Shown one piece after another: positions 46,540 through 57,062 of a stretch of DNA of 64,000 nucleotides (the first letter of the stretch is position 1; every line of letters starts with the position of its first letter). The notes below the pieces were generated by a model, which did not search any database, was not told where the DNA came from, and saw only the letters and a list, made by a program, of their open reading frames with translations. The stretch is from the NCBI GenBank assembly GCA_025024175.1, contig QCXZ01000041.1:41473786-41537785 (forward strand), in the 5' to 3' direction. Source of the stretch: Rhyzopertha dominica (taxonomy: Eukaryota > Arthropoda > Insecta > Coleoptera > Bostrichidae). The position numbers and the translations under genes were made by a program.

Positions 46540-47570
46540 GACGAGTTATTTCAGAAACGGCAAACTTATTGCAATTGCTTTACACGACTGTTTGGAGGAC
46601 AATAAACGGTGGTTTAAAGGAACGAAAAGTAAGAACTTATAAGGAACAATTTCGTAAACTGAACCCAGAACGTGATCCAGAACCAATAAGAAGAACTCTT
46701 TGTGGGTTCTATGATCATAAACAGATACCAACAATTCAGATGGTTTACTAGAAACTACGGGAAAAAATTTGTTCAGTGTAGTGAAAAAACTGTTCATAGA
46801 TATTTGAAAAAAAATGGTTTCTCGTATAAGACAAGCGTGTTGTGATAATGGAATCCGAACGTATTTGTCAATGATGGTATGAGTTTTTAAATAAAATAAA
46901 ACCGAACGTATTCGTCAATGGTGGTATATGAGTTTTTAAATGAAATTAAAAAAAAATATCGTGAAGAAATGACATGACGGATAAAATTATACATGCTGGT
47001 TCCGAAGATAGTTGGATCCACTAAGACACAATGTTGCTATTGCATTGGCGCGAAATATGAAGGAAGCAAGAGTGTTTACCGAGTGGTTTCGCAACAAATT
47101 GTTACCGAATTTGGAACCTAACAACGTGATAGTGCTAGATAATGAGAGTTATCACTTACACGTTGACGAGAAAATTCCAAATTCTTTGAGGAATTTATCT
47201 ATAAGAAAGACTTACACCTCGAAAAAACATATACAAAGAACCAGTTGCTAGAAGTTTTAAGAACTCAGAGATAAGATTGCCACAGAACGTGAACATACAG
47301 TTTTGCGTACACCACTATACTGTTGTGTGTTCAGTCCAATAGAGCTAATTTGGGGAGAGCTAAAACAACACATTCGACGCAACTACACTCACCCAAAATT
47401 CAGCAACGAAACAGTGGAACTTATAGCACAAGAACTTAGAATATTTCGACAACGAGTTGGAAAAAGAAAGTAGAACACGTGAAAAAATACAGGAGACCTA
47501 CAGAAAAAACTTCAACGAAATTATAATTAATTTAGATGATTATAGTTCAACTGATAATATCGATACCTAG
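46540..47570 (+). pseudogene. Second DDE_3-type transposase, decayed, with internal duplication
   Basis: In broken plus-strand frames the order is ETANLLQLLYTTVWRTINGG, PEPIRRTLCGFYDHKQIPT, a KNGFSYKT block (about 46812-46835), then FTEWFRNKLLPNLEPNN plus VIVLDNESYH (about 47075-47160, second catalytic aspartate), then LYCCVFSPIELIWGELKQHI (about 47312-47375, third acidic residue) and a polar tail ending DDYSSTDNIDT. The segment with the first aspartate is deleted. At 46850-46960 a roughly 55-bp stretch containing CCGAACGTATT(C/T)GTCAATG is tandemly duplicated. The family differs in wording from the pseudogene at 31028-32240. Upstream bases 46130-46460 include an acidic stretch (DEREKEDIQMEDNGGESEEE) that may belong to the same element. 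Confidence 0.78.
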
Positions 47571-49704
47571 TACGACAACCATGGTAAAATTTCATTTTTA
47601 AATGTGTATAACAAAAATTTATATTTTATATATGTATTTTTCTTTCAGGTAGTTTAACCCAGTACAAGCAAGGAAATACATCTTATTTCATCATAACACA
47701 ATTTAACTACCAATACTTTATATTATATTGGTAAATTGTAATAAGATTGTAACAAATACCGTTTTATTCTTTCATATACTTATAAAAACGGAAGAACTTG
47801 AGCACACTAAATAAATTTTTAGAATACGGACGCTCTAAAAGCGGCAATAAACATAAAGCCATTTTCCAAGGTCCGACCATTTATTCAAATAGTGTCCGCT
47901 CCTTTACGTGTCAAGCTTTCAAGCCAAGTAAGTGGACAAACTCAATCAATAGTTGCAATAATATGTAGACTAAACATAGCAACTCGTTTAGACAGTGTAG
48001 TCACACATCAGTTGCAGAATTATAATATAATAAGAGCACCCTAATTTAAGTTTTGCTGTAAATGGCAATTCAATTATTGTTTTATGATGGCAAAAAATAA
48101 TTATCAATTGTCATTTGTTTATCTCAGCTGATGAAAATAGTAGGTAGCCAGAATCGGTATTGCTGATAGTCTGTATCTAAGATCTGTATAAAAAAGGTAG
48201 TAACTTCCTGTTTAAAGTAAAAGTCCAATTTGTTTCGTTCAAAACTGATCTGTAAACAATTAATAAGCATATAAATAAAACACAAATACAAAATACCCCC
48301 AATTCATAATCCTGAAAGAATTTAGTAACAGACTATAAAACTGAGGTTTTCCAGATAATAAAAAAAACTTACTACTCTTTTCATACCAGGTGTATCTTTG
48401 GAAAATAAGCGTTTGAAAAAATCATTTAGAAGAAGTTATAGGGTATCGAATCTATATCCTCAGCTCATGAGTTGACCTTGGGTTACGCCATAAAGGTCAG
48501 GTNAAGGTAATTTCTTTTAATTGAAACCCCTTTTATATATAGGTACTGAGTATCTATGAATTTAACTGATAATGAATACTCACGGAAGTACCACGTAAGA
48601 TAAACTGGTTATTTGAAGCGTTTAACCGATAAAACGTGACACCTTGGTTATTATGTAAAATATTTTATACTCCCGGGACGCAGTAGGTTATTATAAGGTC
48701 TTGACTATGCAAGTTCCTTAGGCACGTGTATTTTTTTGGCATTTCCTAAGATCCGCTCCGTAACTTCATAGCCTAGTAATAGACAGTTTGCAATTGACAT
48801 GCACGGTTGTTCGTCTTTAATTCCTTCACCTTCCGAGAATTTACCGCGCTTTAGCACCATACGAATTTTGAGCACGTGCAGAATATTAGTTTAGGTAGCG
48901 GAACCCTTCAGACCGGAAGTACTTATTGTGACGCCGGTCATGCAGAGTGTGCCTGCTTTATTAAAGATGCTGGCAAAGTTGTAAATGTGTCTGGCACAGT
49001 TTTTGTTTTCTCATGATAAGCAAATATTTTCGAAATTCTTTCCCTTCAAATACTAAACGCTCAGTTCTTCTTCCCACATTAGAAATAGTGTTACCCAGGT
49101 CATACTTTTAAATTGAGTATTTTTTTATATTAAGTCGTCTAGTTATTTAGTAGAACCCAAAATTTTAGTTTGTGTTTGAACTAGTTCGATATGTAGCTCT
49201 GTAACCGAAAGGTAAACTATAACACATAATTCGGTGTAGCATATAGATATGTAGTATATTTTCACCACAAAAAAAACTGCGGAGTGAATATAATAGACTG
49301 GAGAAAAACGCAGGAAAAGCTTCAGCCTTTACATAGTAAGCAAATGCTGCAAATTTGGCCATGTTTCTAGAACACCGTAGTAGATGTTAATACAATATTT
49401 GTTAAAAAAATTTGATACGCTTTAAGCGGTTTATTAAAAAAGCAATCTCTAAATTAATTAGTGGTACAGAAAATATGAAGAGTGAATGTGTGATGTGTGC
49501 AATCGTAATATGTAATATTATTAGCAATAACTCGATACTGTTCACGCTCTATTCGCATTCACCCCCACCGCGCAAGTACCGGCAGTTTTCACACTCACGT
49601 ATTGGTTGATTGTGGATTTGAAAGAGTTAGTGGAACAATTTGCAAAGAAAAACGCAAAAAAATTGAGATTTTGATTTTGTGTTCTGTGTTATTTTTTGCG
49701 TTTA
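47571..49704. other. AT-rich stretch, no recognised gene
   Basis: No family motif is seen. Bases 48460-48540 and 48660-48960 are locally less AT-rich. One ambiguous base is near 48503. Confidence 0.4.
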
Positions 49705-50473
49705 CAGGGTCGCTACAAAGTATAGAATCAGCAGGATATTTCAGGTTCTGTTCAACCGATTTTTCTGAAATTAAGCATGGACTTATGGGTAATTAAAATG
49801 CACAATACTTGTAATAAGTGAAATATGTTTGGATGAAACTTCTCTTTCTTCAAAATTTTGTGATCAGATTTTCTGTTAATATGGTGAGTGAGAGCACGCT
49901 GTTGTACGGAATACTACACATTTACACGGACATTCAAGCTACTTCCCTCACTCGTAGCAAGATTTTTAACACCGCCGGTTTCGTCAAAACGTTGCAATGT
50001 TGTAATAACTGTTGATCTGGTTGGTTCACGATCTTCTTGAATTGCATTGAAGAGTACAACTACTTCTCGCATTCTATTTCCATAACCAATCATCATCAAA
50101 ATTTCAATGCGATCATGTTCACTTAACTAAGGCAATGCGGTTGCAAATAACAGTGAATGAAATTTATCACCAGTCACGAGGAAAATGGAAACGATAACTA
50201 ATATGGTTTTTAACCCGAAATTTTTTGCAAGACCCAAGTTTGTTATCACACTTTTCTCAACACAGAAGCAATAAATTGTATAAGTGTGATACATTTTTGA
50301 AATTAGGAAATAATGCAATTTGCGCCTATATTTCGGAAACGAGAGCTGACACGGAGTTGAAAAAATTCAAAAAAATTCATTTTAATTACCTATAGACCCA
50401 TGCACAATATCAGAAAAATCGGTCGAACAGAACCAGAAATATCCGGCAGGTTCCTTATTTTGTAGCAACGCCG
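49705..50473. mobile_element. Deleted mariner/Tc1-type element with TA duplication
   Basis: The ends CAGGGTCGCTACAAAGTA and the inverse of CGGCGTTGCTACAAAATA lie between TA dinucleotides (49703-49704 and 50474-50475). The arms continue with GGATATTTC-GGTTCTGTTC and ACCGATTTTTCTGA, again in inverted order, down to GGTAATTAAAATG. A transposase N-terminus survives on the minus strand inside. Most of the catalytic region is missing, so this is an internally deleted derivative. Confidence 0.83.
49930..50128 (-). pseudogene. Mariner-like transposase N-terminus (helix-turn-helix)
   Basis: The minus-strand reading is LSEHDRIEILMMIGYGNRM, REVVVLFNAIQEDREPTR, STVITTLQRFDETGGVKN. This is the first helix-turn-helix of a group of insect Tc1/mariner-like transposases, with the usual REVxxLFN, ISRSTV and RFxETG wording. 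It binds the element's own ends in an active copy. After VKN the sequence becomes unrelated, and no catalytic residue remains. Confidence 0.78.
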
Positions 50474-52746
50474 TATGTTGTTTTGTATGTTTATGATTAA
50501 ATTTTGTTTTGTATTTAAAAATATATTTTATTTACAAATACATAAATATTAATTATTGCCTTTTTATGAAGAGAATATTCATATATAATAGGTGAAGAAG
50601 GGGGGGAGCGTACCAACAAATTTTGCCTATGGCGCAAAAAAACCTCGCGCCGGCACTGGCCGAGCAGTATAATATATATATTGCCTTCAGCATTTACGTT
50701 AAACCCTTATTATTCTTTGGTTGAACCGCATAACGGCCGAAAAATATTGCGCATACTCTAGCACAAAATGCCATTTTGCGTACTAAGATGGTTGCTCCAT
50801 GTGGACGTCTAATATGAAGTTCGCGAGCGCGTTTCCTAAACTTGCACATTTTCCTTTTCTAGTAAACCCTCACTAATAATACATCTGCAATGATTCTTTT
50901 GTTATTACCCTGTATTTTTAAAGAAAACAATATAATAGTTCCACATACTTTCTGTTTTATAAATCGGGAGGTTTCAACTATATATCTTCAAAATGGCTCT
51001 CATTATTTGTTTATTAATACGTACTGTTGTTCTGGCAGCAAACATTACTGCTGCAAGTTGATTCACCACAATTAACACTAGGAAATCCACAACAGCTGCT
51101 AGGACAGCGCTTTGTCTGGTATAAATTATACTCGTATAAAGGAGACGTTGGTCTTAAATNTCCGGAACAGGGCACATTGATTTGTGTTATTAGCCCCAAT
51201 ACACGCGTTAAGTTTGCCTCATTTTTCGCCGGCAGAGTTGAAAGGATTTATGNTGCATCCGTGCAATACCTCACGTCCTGAATTTTAAACGGCGGCAAAA
51301 AGATTTTCATCGCCGTTTCCATTTTCGCAATTCACTCGGGCAATTTAAAATTTAAAGTGCGCCTTGTTCACGCCGCAACAAGCCCAATGCAGTAATTTAT
51401 CCAATCATACTGTGTCTGCGATGCAGATGATTTTTTTTGTAAATGCATGGAAACTAGCTGAGTAAAAATTTGAAACATTGGAATAATTAGCAAATAGGTA
51501 GGTATGCCAGAGGAGCGTGCTTTTAAATTGGTGAAAAAGTTGCTGTGGCTGCTATAGTATTTACCTCGGTATGTACTCAAAACCAAGCGGTGTTACCAAT
51601 TAAATAATTATAAATTTGTTATTTTCACACAAATGTTACTTATTTATATTTGTAGAAATACTAAATTTTAGTTACTGTATTTCCTATATTTTAATTTTAG
51701 TCAAAGATATAGTATATAGTTAATAACGATTATGCGAAAAAAATCAAGGATACAAAATTGCAACTAATTTTTGTAAATATTTTTTTTATATTCAATATGC
51801 CTATAATAGTACCTATTTAACTTTAGAATTTCATTAGAATAGAAGAGGAAAATTGGAATTATTTTAATTAAGAACTAGTAGAACGTTTTTGGCTTTATCT
51901 TGTCATTTGCGTGCAATAAACTATTTTAAACTAATGATGTTTTTAGTTCATATAAACATAAACTTAATTTCAAATAATAAAATATTACATCTAGTAATAA
52001 ACATATTTAAATGTGAATACGATATTCGTTAACGCTAACATAAGATTTTGTGTTTTGGTTTGAAGGCTACCAACGTGGGAACCAGCCCGGAAAACAACAT
52101 GTCATAAGATTTTGTGGCAGGTTATAAATGTCTCGCTAGTAAATTTGCATTGGATATATAGGAAAAATATTTAACCGTGTACAAGATGCTGTTAACCACG
52201 GTAAACATGTTCCTGTCTTATTTATTTCCACTATTTCCGTACACATAAGAAAAAGTACGATATCTAATAGGTACTAGTAGTCGTTAGTATATCAGACGGA
52301 CCAAAGCAAGGGACCAGGTATCCTCAAACGAAAATAAAACGCATTTAAATAAAATTTAATATTTTTTTAATAAAACAATAATAATAATTACTATAATATT
52401 TCTATATGTTATTTTAACATGAGGTCTTAATAATATTATTTGAAGATACCTGGTTCTTGGGCGATTTTTTTTGGTCCATAAGATTAAAAGTGTCTTTATC
52501 TCCAACAGTTTTACAGTACAGATAGGCGATATCTACTTTATCACCGTTTAGTATCTGTCGAACTCTTTCTGTGCTAAATAGTGTTTGACGCGGTAAAATA
52601 TTTTATCTATGCAAGAAAATGCAAATGTTTGTAATCGCTTCGTTTAACTATGGCTTATCGTTTTTGAGTGCCTCTCCTATCATTTAGATTTTGTGATGTC
52701 ATAATATTAGAAAAACTAACAACTTTCTTCAGATTATTTATAATCT
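50474..52746. other. Intergenic; solo hAT-like terminus and a GC-richer block
   Basis: At 50600-50658 GGGGGGGAGCGTACC leads to CTCGCGCCGGCACTG, the form of a hAT right terminus. The matching left end is not found. Bases 51020-51375 are less AT-rich with many CG dinucleotides and no convincing frame; the block could be conserved regulatory DNA. The remainder, to 52746, is AT-rich with nothing recognised. Ambiguous bases lie near 51160 and 51252. Confidence 0.35.
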
Positions 52747-52914
52747 ATGTATAATTTATTCAGAACTTTGCTGTTTAAGTTTTCAAGATCCACACCTTAT
52801 ACTGAAATGCCTGCCGCACTAGAAGGCGAAACATCAGGAGATGGAAGAAGAAAATGGTGGTTCCGGCCATCATCCCCGGATAATTCATTTCAACTGAATA
52901 GCAACCATGAAAGC
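52747..52914 (+). CDS. Possible coding exon with strong GTAAGT donor
   Basis: The frame from the ATG at 52747 reads MYNLFRTLLFKFSRSTPYTE, then MPAALEGETSGDGRRKWWFR and PSSPDNSFQLNSNHES, followed by GTAAGT at 52915-52920. If not spliced, the frame stops four codons later (TAA at 52924). The second half is polar, with a KWWFRP core, and looks like real protein. Acceptor-like sites also lie inside the 5' part (TTATTCAG at about 52752, TTTTCAAG at about 52788), so it may be an internal exon beginning there rather than a first exon. The LINE pseudogene on the minus strand ends immediately to the right, inside what would be the intron. I do not recognise the protein. Confidence 0.38.
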
Positions 52915-52920
52915 GTAAGT

Positions 52921-54950
52921 CAGTAAAGCAACATTCTGTTTATCTGTCTTCTGCAGTGCGACCTTACAAATGAGCGGAGCGCTACACTTAGACCATTGTG
53001 CCCACACCGCAGCTTAGAAGAGTCCTCCCTTCTCAAAGAAGTGCAATATCTCTTTCCAATATAACCTATAAAAATCTTCAGTCTCAATAAATTGAGACCC
53101 AAATTTTCCAAACCTTTTACCTCCTGGCGTGAGCTTGCTCCTCTTCTGAGCAAACCCTACAGGTGCTACTCTCCTCTACATCTATATTATGTAGGTGTTT
53201 ATTGAGACGGCAGTGTCCAGTAAGGACACCCACCATTAATCGCAATTGAGAACGACTCAGGCTTAAAAGCCATTTGTTTCCTGAGCAGGCTCGTAGGTCC
53301 AGTGATGAAGGCACTACATTGCCTCAGCTCCCGCGCGTCTTCCCAATACAAGTAAAACTGACGACCAAGCCACTTTGTGATCTCGGCCCTCAGTCTGCTT
53401 CTGGAATAACAATGGAAGGTTGCGGTCCGAGATAAGATGTGAACGCCGCCCTTTTCGCTAGCCCATCGGCCCCTTTCATTGCCTTCAATCAAATTAATCC
53501 GATTATGTTGGGCCAACCTTATTAACGACAATGCAGTAGTAGGCTGGAGCTCACCCTAACACAGGTAAGCGCCCGAAGTGCCGCCTGGCAGATATGTAGA
53601 TATGCAATCCGAAATACCCTCTACTGAGGTTCTCATGGACACATGCCAGGATTGCATAAAGTGACAAACTGAGTTGTACCTTCGAAGATATACCACATAC
53701 ACCCGCGCCTGTGTCCGTTTTAGACCCATCCGTGTACCAGATGAGTCCTTGTGGTACAAGCTTGTTTTCACTATTCAGAAAACACTGGGGTTACTAATTC
53801 TGTACGGTGTATCAAAACACAGAGTCGTGTTAATCCTATCTCATGCCATTGAGAGAATAGCTTGATCTCCGGTTGGTACAGAGAGCGCCATACGATACGC
53901 TTCTCCTCCAAATTTCCACATACCAAACCCCTGCTTTCAGGGCTTCATGCTATACCCTTACGTGTAGAAGATTTAGTTTTAAAAGCATCTCCATAGATGC
54001 AGTAGGTGTTGTTCTCATGTCAACAGTTATCATAAGACAGCCCAGTCGTTGAATTTATCCTATCGCCGTCCTGATACCGTGCGCAGTGGAGCGCCACCAT
54101 ACTTGGGTGGCGTATATGATAAAAGGTCTCCCCAAAGACCTCTGCACACCCAGAGTGTTGTACACGCCATTCGACTGATTTCGTTAAAATGATCCATCCA
54201 AGCCAGTTTGGAATCCAGGGTATCTCACCGTCGGTACCGGTTTCAATGTTACGTATTGCAAAGAAGGCATCGAATGGATCCCTGTCTGCGTTTATTTGTG
54301 AAGATTAAGAGTTCCATCTTTGCCGGGTTAGCCATCTGCTTGTGCTGGTTGCAGCAATTTGCATTAGCTCCGAAACCGGCCCCAGTAATTTACCTGAAAT
54401 AACAATGCACAGGTCATCTGCATAAGCCTGCACATAGTATCCATTTTTGTTAAGGTCAGCAAGGAGAGTGTCTCCGAGGAGAGACCACAAGATGGGAGAT
54501 AATACCCCTCCTTGCGGACAGCCCCACACAGCGGACACCTCCAACAGATCATGGACTCGATCCATTTTACAATGGCTCGATTGGCGCCCCTGCTTGCCAC
54601 CTCAGAACAAAGAGTACCGAATGAAGGACTGTTGAAGGCTCCTTCAATATCCAGAAAGGCAGCTAGAGCCCATTGCTTTCAGGATAGCGCATCTTCGGTT
54701 CGGCAGGTGAGCTGATAGAGTGCTGTTTCCTTAGACACGCCTGATCTGTAGGCATGCTGATTTGGGTGTAGAGATGTGTTAACCAACACCCGATCCCTTA
54801 GATAACGCTCAACCAGCATTTCACTCGCCTTCAACAAAAACGAGGTCAGACTGATCGGCCGAAAATCCTTAGGCTGATCATAGTAAACTCGACCAGCTTT
54901 TGGTATAAACATAACGTGATACCGCCTCCAGGACAGCAACAGTACTTTTA
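52921..54950 (-). pseudogene. LINE with RNase H (R1/LOA/I-like), 5' truncated
   Basis: Minus-strand domains occur in order. The RT start is WRRYHVMFIPKAGR and DFRPISLTSFLLKASEMLVE (about 54925-54810). HPNQHAYRSGVSKETALYQL follows, then a shifted block corresponding to the first catalytic aspartate. Next are GCPQGGVLSPILWSLL (about 54520-54470) and VQAYADDLCIVISG (about 54440-54395, catalytic YADD). An RNase H domain follows, with YTDGSKTDTGAG (about 53735-53700), then LIEGNERGRWASEKGG (about 53485-53440). The C-terminal CRVCSEEEQAHA (about 53160-53125) and LENLGLNLLR (near 53110) recall the C-x2-C...H...C end of these elements. Many frameshifts are present. The presence of RNase H after the RT separates it from the other LINEs here. 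The 5' end is missing above 54950. Confidence 0.84.
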
Positions 54951-56565
54951 CATTTAGTTGGTTTTTTGACTAAACAAGTTTTTTTAAATTTTTAAATGCT
55001 ATTCTTATATTTTCTTATTGAAAAGTTCTTAATTTTAAAGTTGGTACGGCAATATTAAGAGGAGAACCGTACTTAAGCAACTGCTAGTTATAGTGATCAG
55101 TAATACAATTGTGACTTATCATTAAATCTTTTTTTGATTAAATAATCCTATTTTTATATTCCAAACAAAGCTTTCAGTGGATTTATTCACAGCTTCCTTA
55201 GGGATGAATATGCGAGATTTGATAGCTGCAAATTCAAATTGACAAGTAATTAAATTTAAATTCTTATAAGGCCGCTAATACTTTAAGCATTATGGAAGAC
55301 CCACTGCAGTGGTAGAAACGTAAGCAAATAGTTTCCACATTTAGCAAAAATGGATTACCACCAAGTGACAAGTGTGCTTTCAGAACCTGTGTCTAGCAGA
55401 TGAGGATTAGAGGTATCTGACCAAAAAGCTCCCTTTAACCAATGAACACGCAGAGCAACTGATATTTCTAACAATAGATAGTCTTTATCTCCTGACTTGC
55501 TATATACTTCTGCAAAACATGATCGACAAAAACAGTACTCTTATGATAAATTTGTCCACACTTGTAAACACTTTTGCACAAAAATAACAGTTCCAAAGCA
55601 ACAACACGCGCAATAGCGATAAACATACATATTATGTCAGTATTTACTAGGGATTCGCATCGATATTTGCTACAAAGCAATTTGTGATAAAAAACAGACT
55701 GGACGAATGTAACGTTTCTTCTACCTATTATGTTGCTTTCTTTGTCCCAATCGATCTATACTCTAGTATCAGAAAGTTAAATGAGGTGTTTCAGAAAAAC
55801 GTTTTTAAACGTATATCGCCACAGGGAGTAACATTATACTCTATGAACTCTAGAGTTTATTTTGAACATTTATAAAGCTAAATTGTATACTAAAAGTTGG
55901 TTATCATAAAATGGCTTTAGAGCGAAATGTACGAAAAAAAACAGCACAAAATGTTCGCGTTTAGCAAATTAATGGATGAACAGTATAAATCATGCAATCA
56001 TTCACTTTTAAAAAGTACTTTTATCAACCAAAACGATTACACATCATTTTAGAGATTTTAGTAAATATTCAAACCACGACAAGTATCCCAGATTACCAGT
56101 TTTGTATTAGTACTCCTGCTGTACTGTTCTATTTCTGCCAAAAATTTATACCTGCTACTTTCTCATCAGCTACATTTTTACCTGGAGGTATTAATAATGA
56201 TATGGGCCGACTAGGGCGAAATGGCGTTATTGAGATAAGGACGTAAAGGAACGTGATCCGTTATGGGCTCCGCGCTTATCTGAGAAAACCGATTTTCCAA
56301 TACGAAAACCCACTGGAGCGTATACCTAATCCGAGCTTATTCTCCTGGGTCCCAACACTGCTCTGTTTCAATCTTGCTGATTACAACGGTCATCACAGCA
56401 ACTAAAGCTGTTAACATTATTATACTTCCGGTAGGCTGACTAGTTCCGTTCAAGTTGCTTTACTGAATCGAGTTAGAACCTTAGAACTCAATGAGCTAAG
56501 CTATAACTTGCAAGTCATAGCATACAATCTTACGGGTTTTACTTACAATAGTAATAACAATTCGT
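54951..56565. other. No recognised gene; moderately GC-rich end
   Basis: AT-rich to about 56200. From 56200 to 56560 the composition is more even. On the minus strand 56475-56355 reads NGTSQPTGSIIMLTALVAVM then TVVISKIETEQCWDPGE to a stop, with a membrane-type core and an acceptor-like GATTCAG just upstream. It may be a further exon of whatever 56566-56940 belongs to. Confidence 0.3.
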
Positions 56566-56940
56566 TTATTTCCCAGCATATAAATTGTCGAAGTATGAAG
56601 GGTGAGGGCATCTACTAGAATTATGTGGACCTATAAACTTAATTTCTCTTGATAAATTGCTACTTAAAATCTCACCCGAAACTAGTTTTTGTAAGAAAAT
56701 TAAAGTGTGAATATTAGGTCTAAATAATAATGATTTTCCATCCATAGTGAATGGTAAAGTAATCCGTTTACAATTTCTGAACATCGATATATTCCAACGT
56801 TTAGTAAAGTTTCTAAGTACGGTTTCCAACGGATCATTACAAGCTAGCGTATAATCAGCGCTATCTGTGGACCAGAGTTGCAGGCATGCAGATGTGGTGT
56901 TAACTGGACACTGCAATGCTTTTGGTAGTGATCCTAGCAC
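56566..56940 (-). CDS. 124-codon open frame, glycoprotein-like, unidentified
   Basis: The minus-strand frame runs from the ATG at 56940 to TAA. It contains five cysteines and four Asn-X-Ser/Thr sequons (NTT, NFT, NIS, NSS). Stretches are LPKALQCPVNTTSACLQLW, NFTKRWNISMFRNCKRITL and FIGPHNSSRCPHPSYFDN. No N-terminal signal peptide is obvious. A possible membrane-spanning piece follows downstream on the same strand (about 56430-56375). A secreted or surface protein fragment, host or from a retroelement, would fit, but no family is recognised. The ATG lies 53 bp from the heat-shock elements at 56993-57044, which could in principle act in both directions; no TATA box is seen on this side. Confidence 0.33.
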   Translation of the reverse strand: MLGSLPKALQCPVNTTSACLQLWSTDSADYTLACNDPLETVLRNFTKRWNISMFRNCKRITLPFTMDGKSLLFRPNIHTLIFLQKLVSGEILSSNLSREIKFIGPHNSSRCPHPSYFDNLYAGK

Positions 56941-56992
56941 CAGATAGATGGCAAAAAATGACGAGTTTCCATAGTATTGGCGCTATGGTATG

Positions 56993-57044
56993 TTCGCGAA
57001 GTTTCAAAAGCAAAAGGAGATGTCGTTCTAGAAAAGTCTAGAAA
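56993..57044 (+). promoter_or_regulatory. Two heat-shock elements
   Basis: TTCGCGAAGTTTC (56993-57005) is three perfect alternating TTC/GAA units at 5-bp spacing. TTCTAGAAAAGTCTAGAA (57026-57043) is four units with one mismatch (GTC for TTC). Such arrays bind heat-shock factor trimers. They end 19 bp before the hAT insertion at 57063. The TATA box that would complete the promoter lies on the other side of the element at 59422. Confidence 0.5.
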
Positions 57045-57062
57045 GATGGCGTAGGCAGAAGC

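Noticed and set aside
46072..50658. CAGGGCCGGGTCC at 46072 and CCGGCACTG at 50658 as the two ends of one hAT
   Set aside because: The termini differ at several positions and the flanking 8-mers (CAATAATG, GCCGAGCA) do not match.
51014..51281. Overlapping frames on both strands as a coding exon
   Set aside because: Both contain ambiguous bases, neither has splice signals, and neither matches a family.
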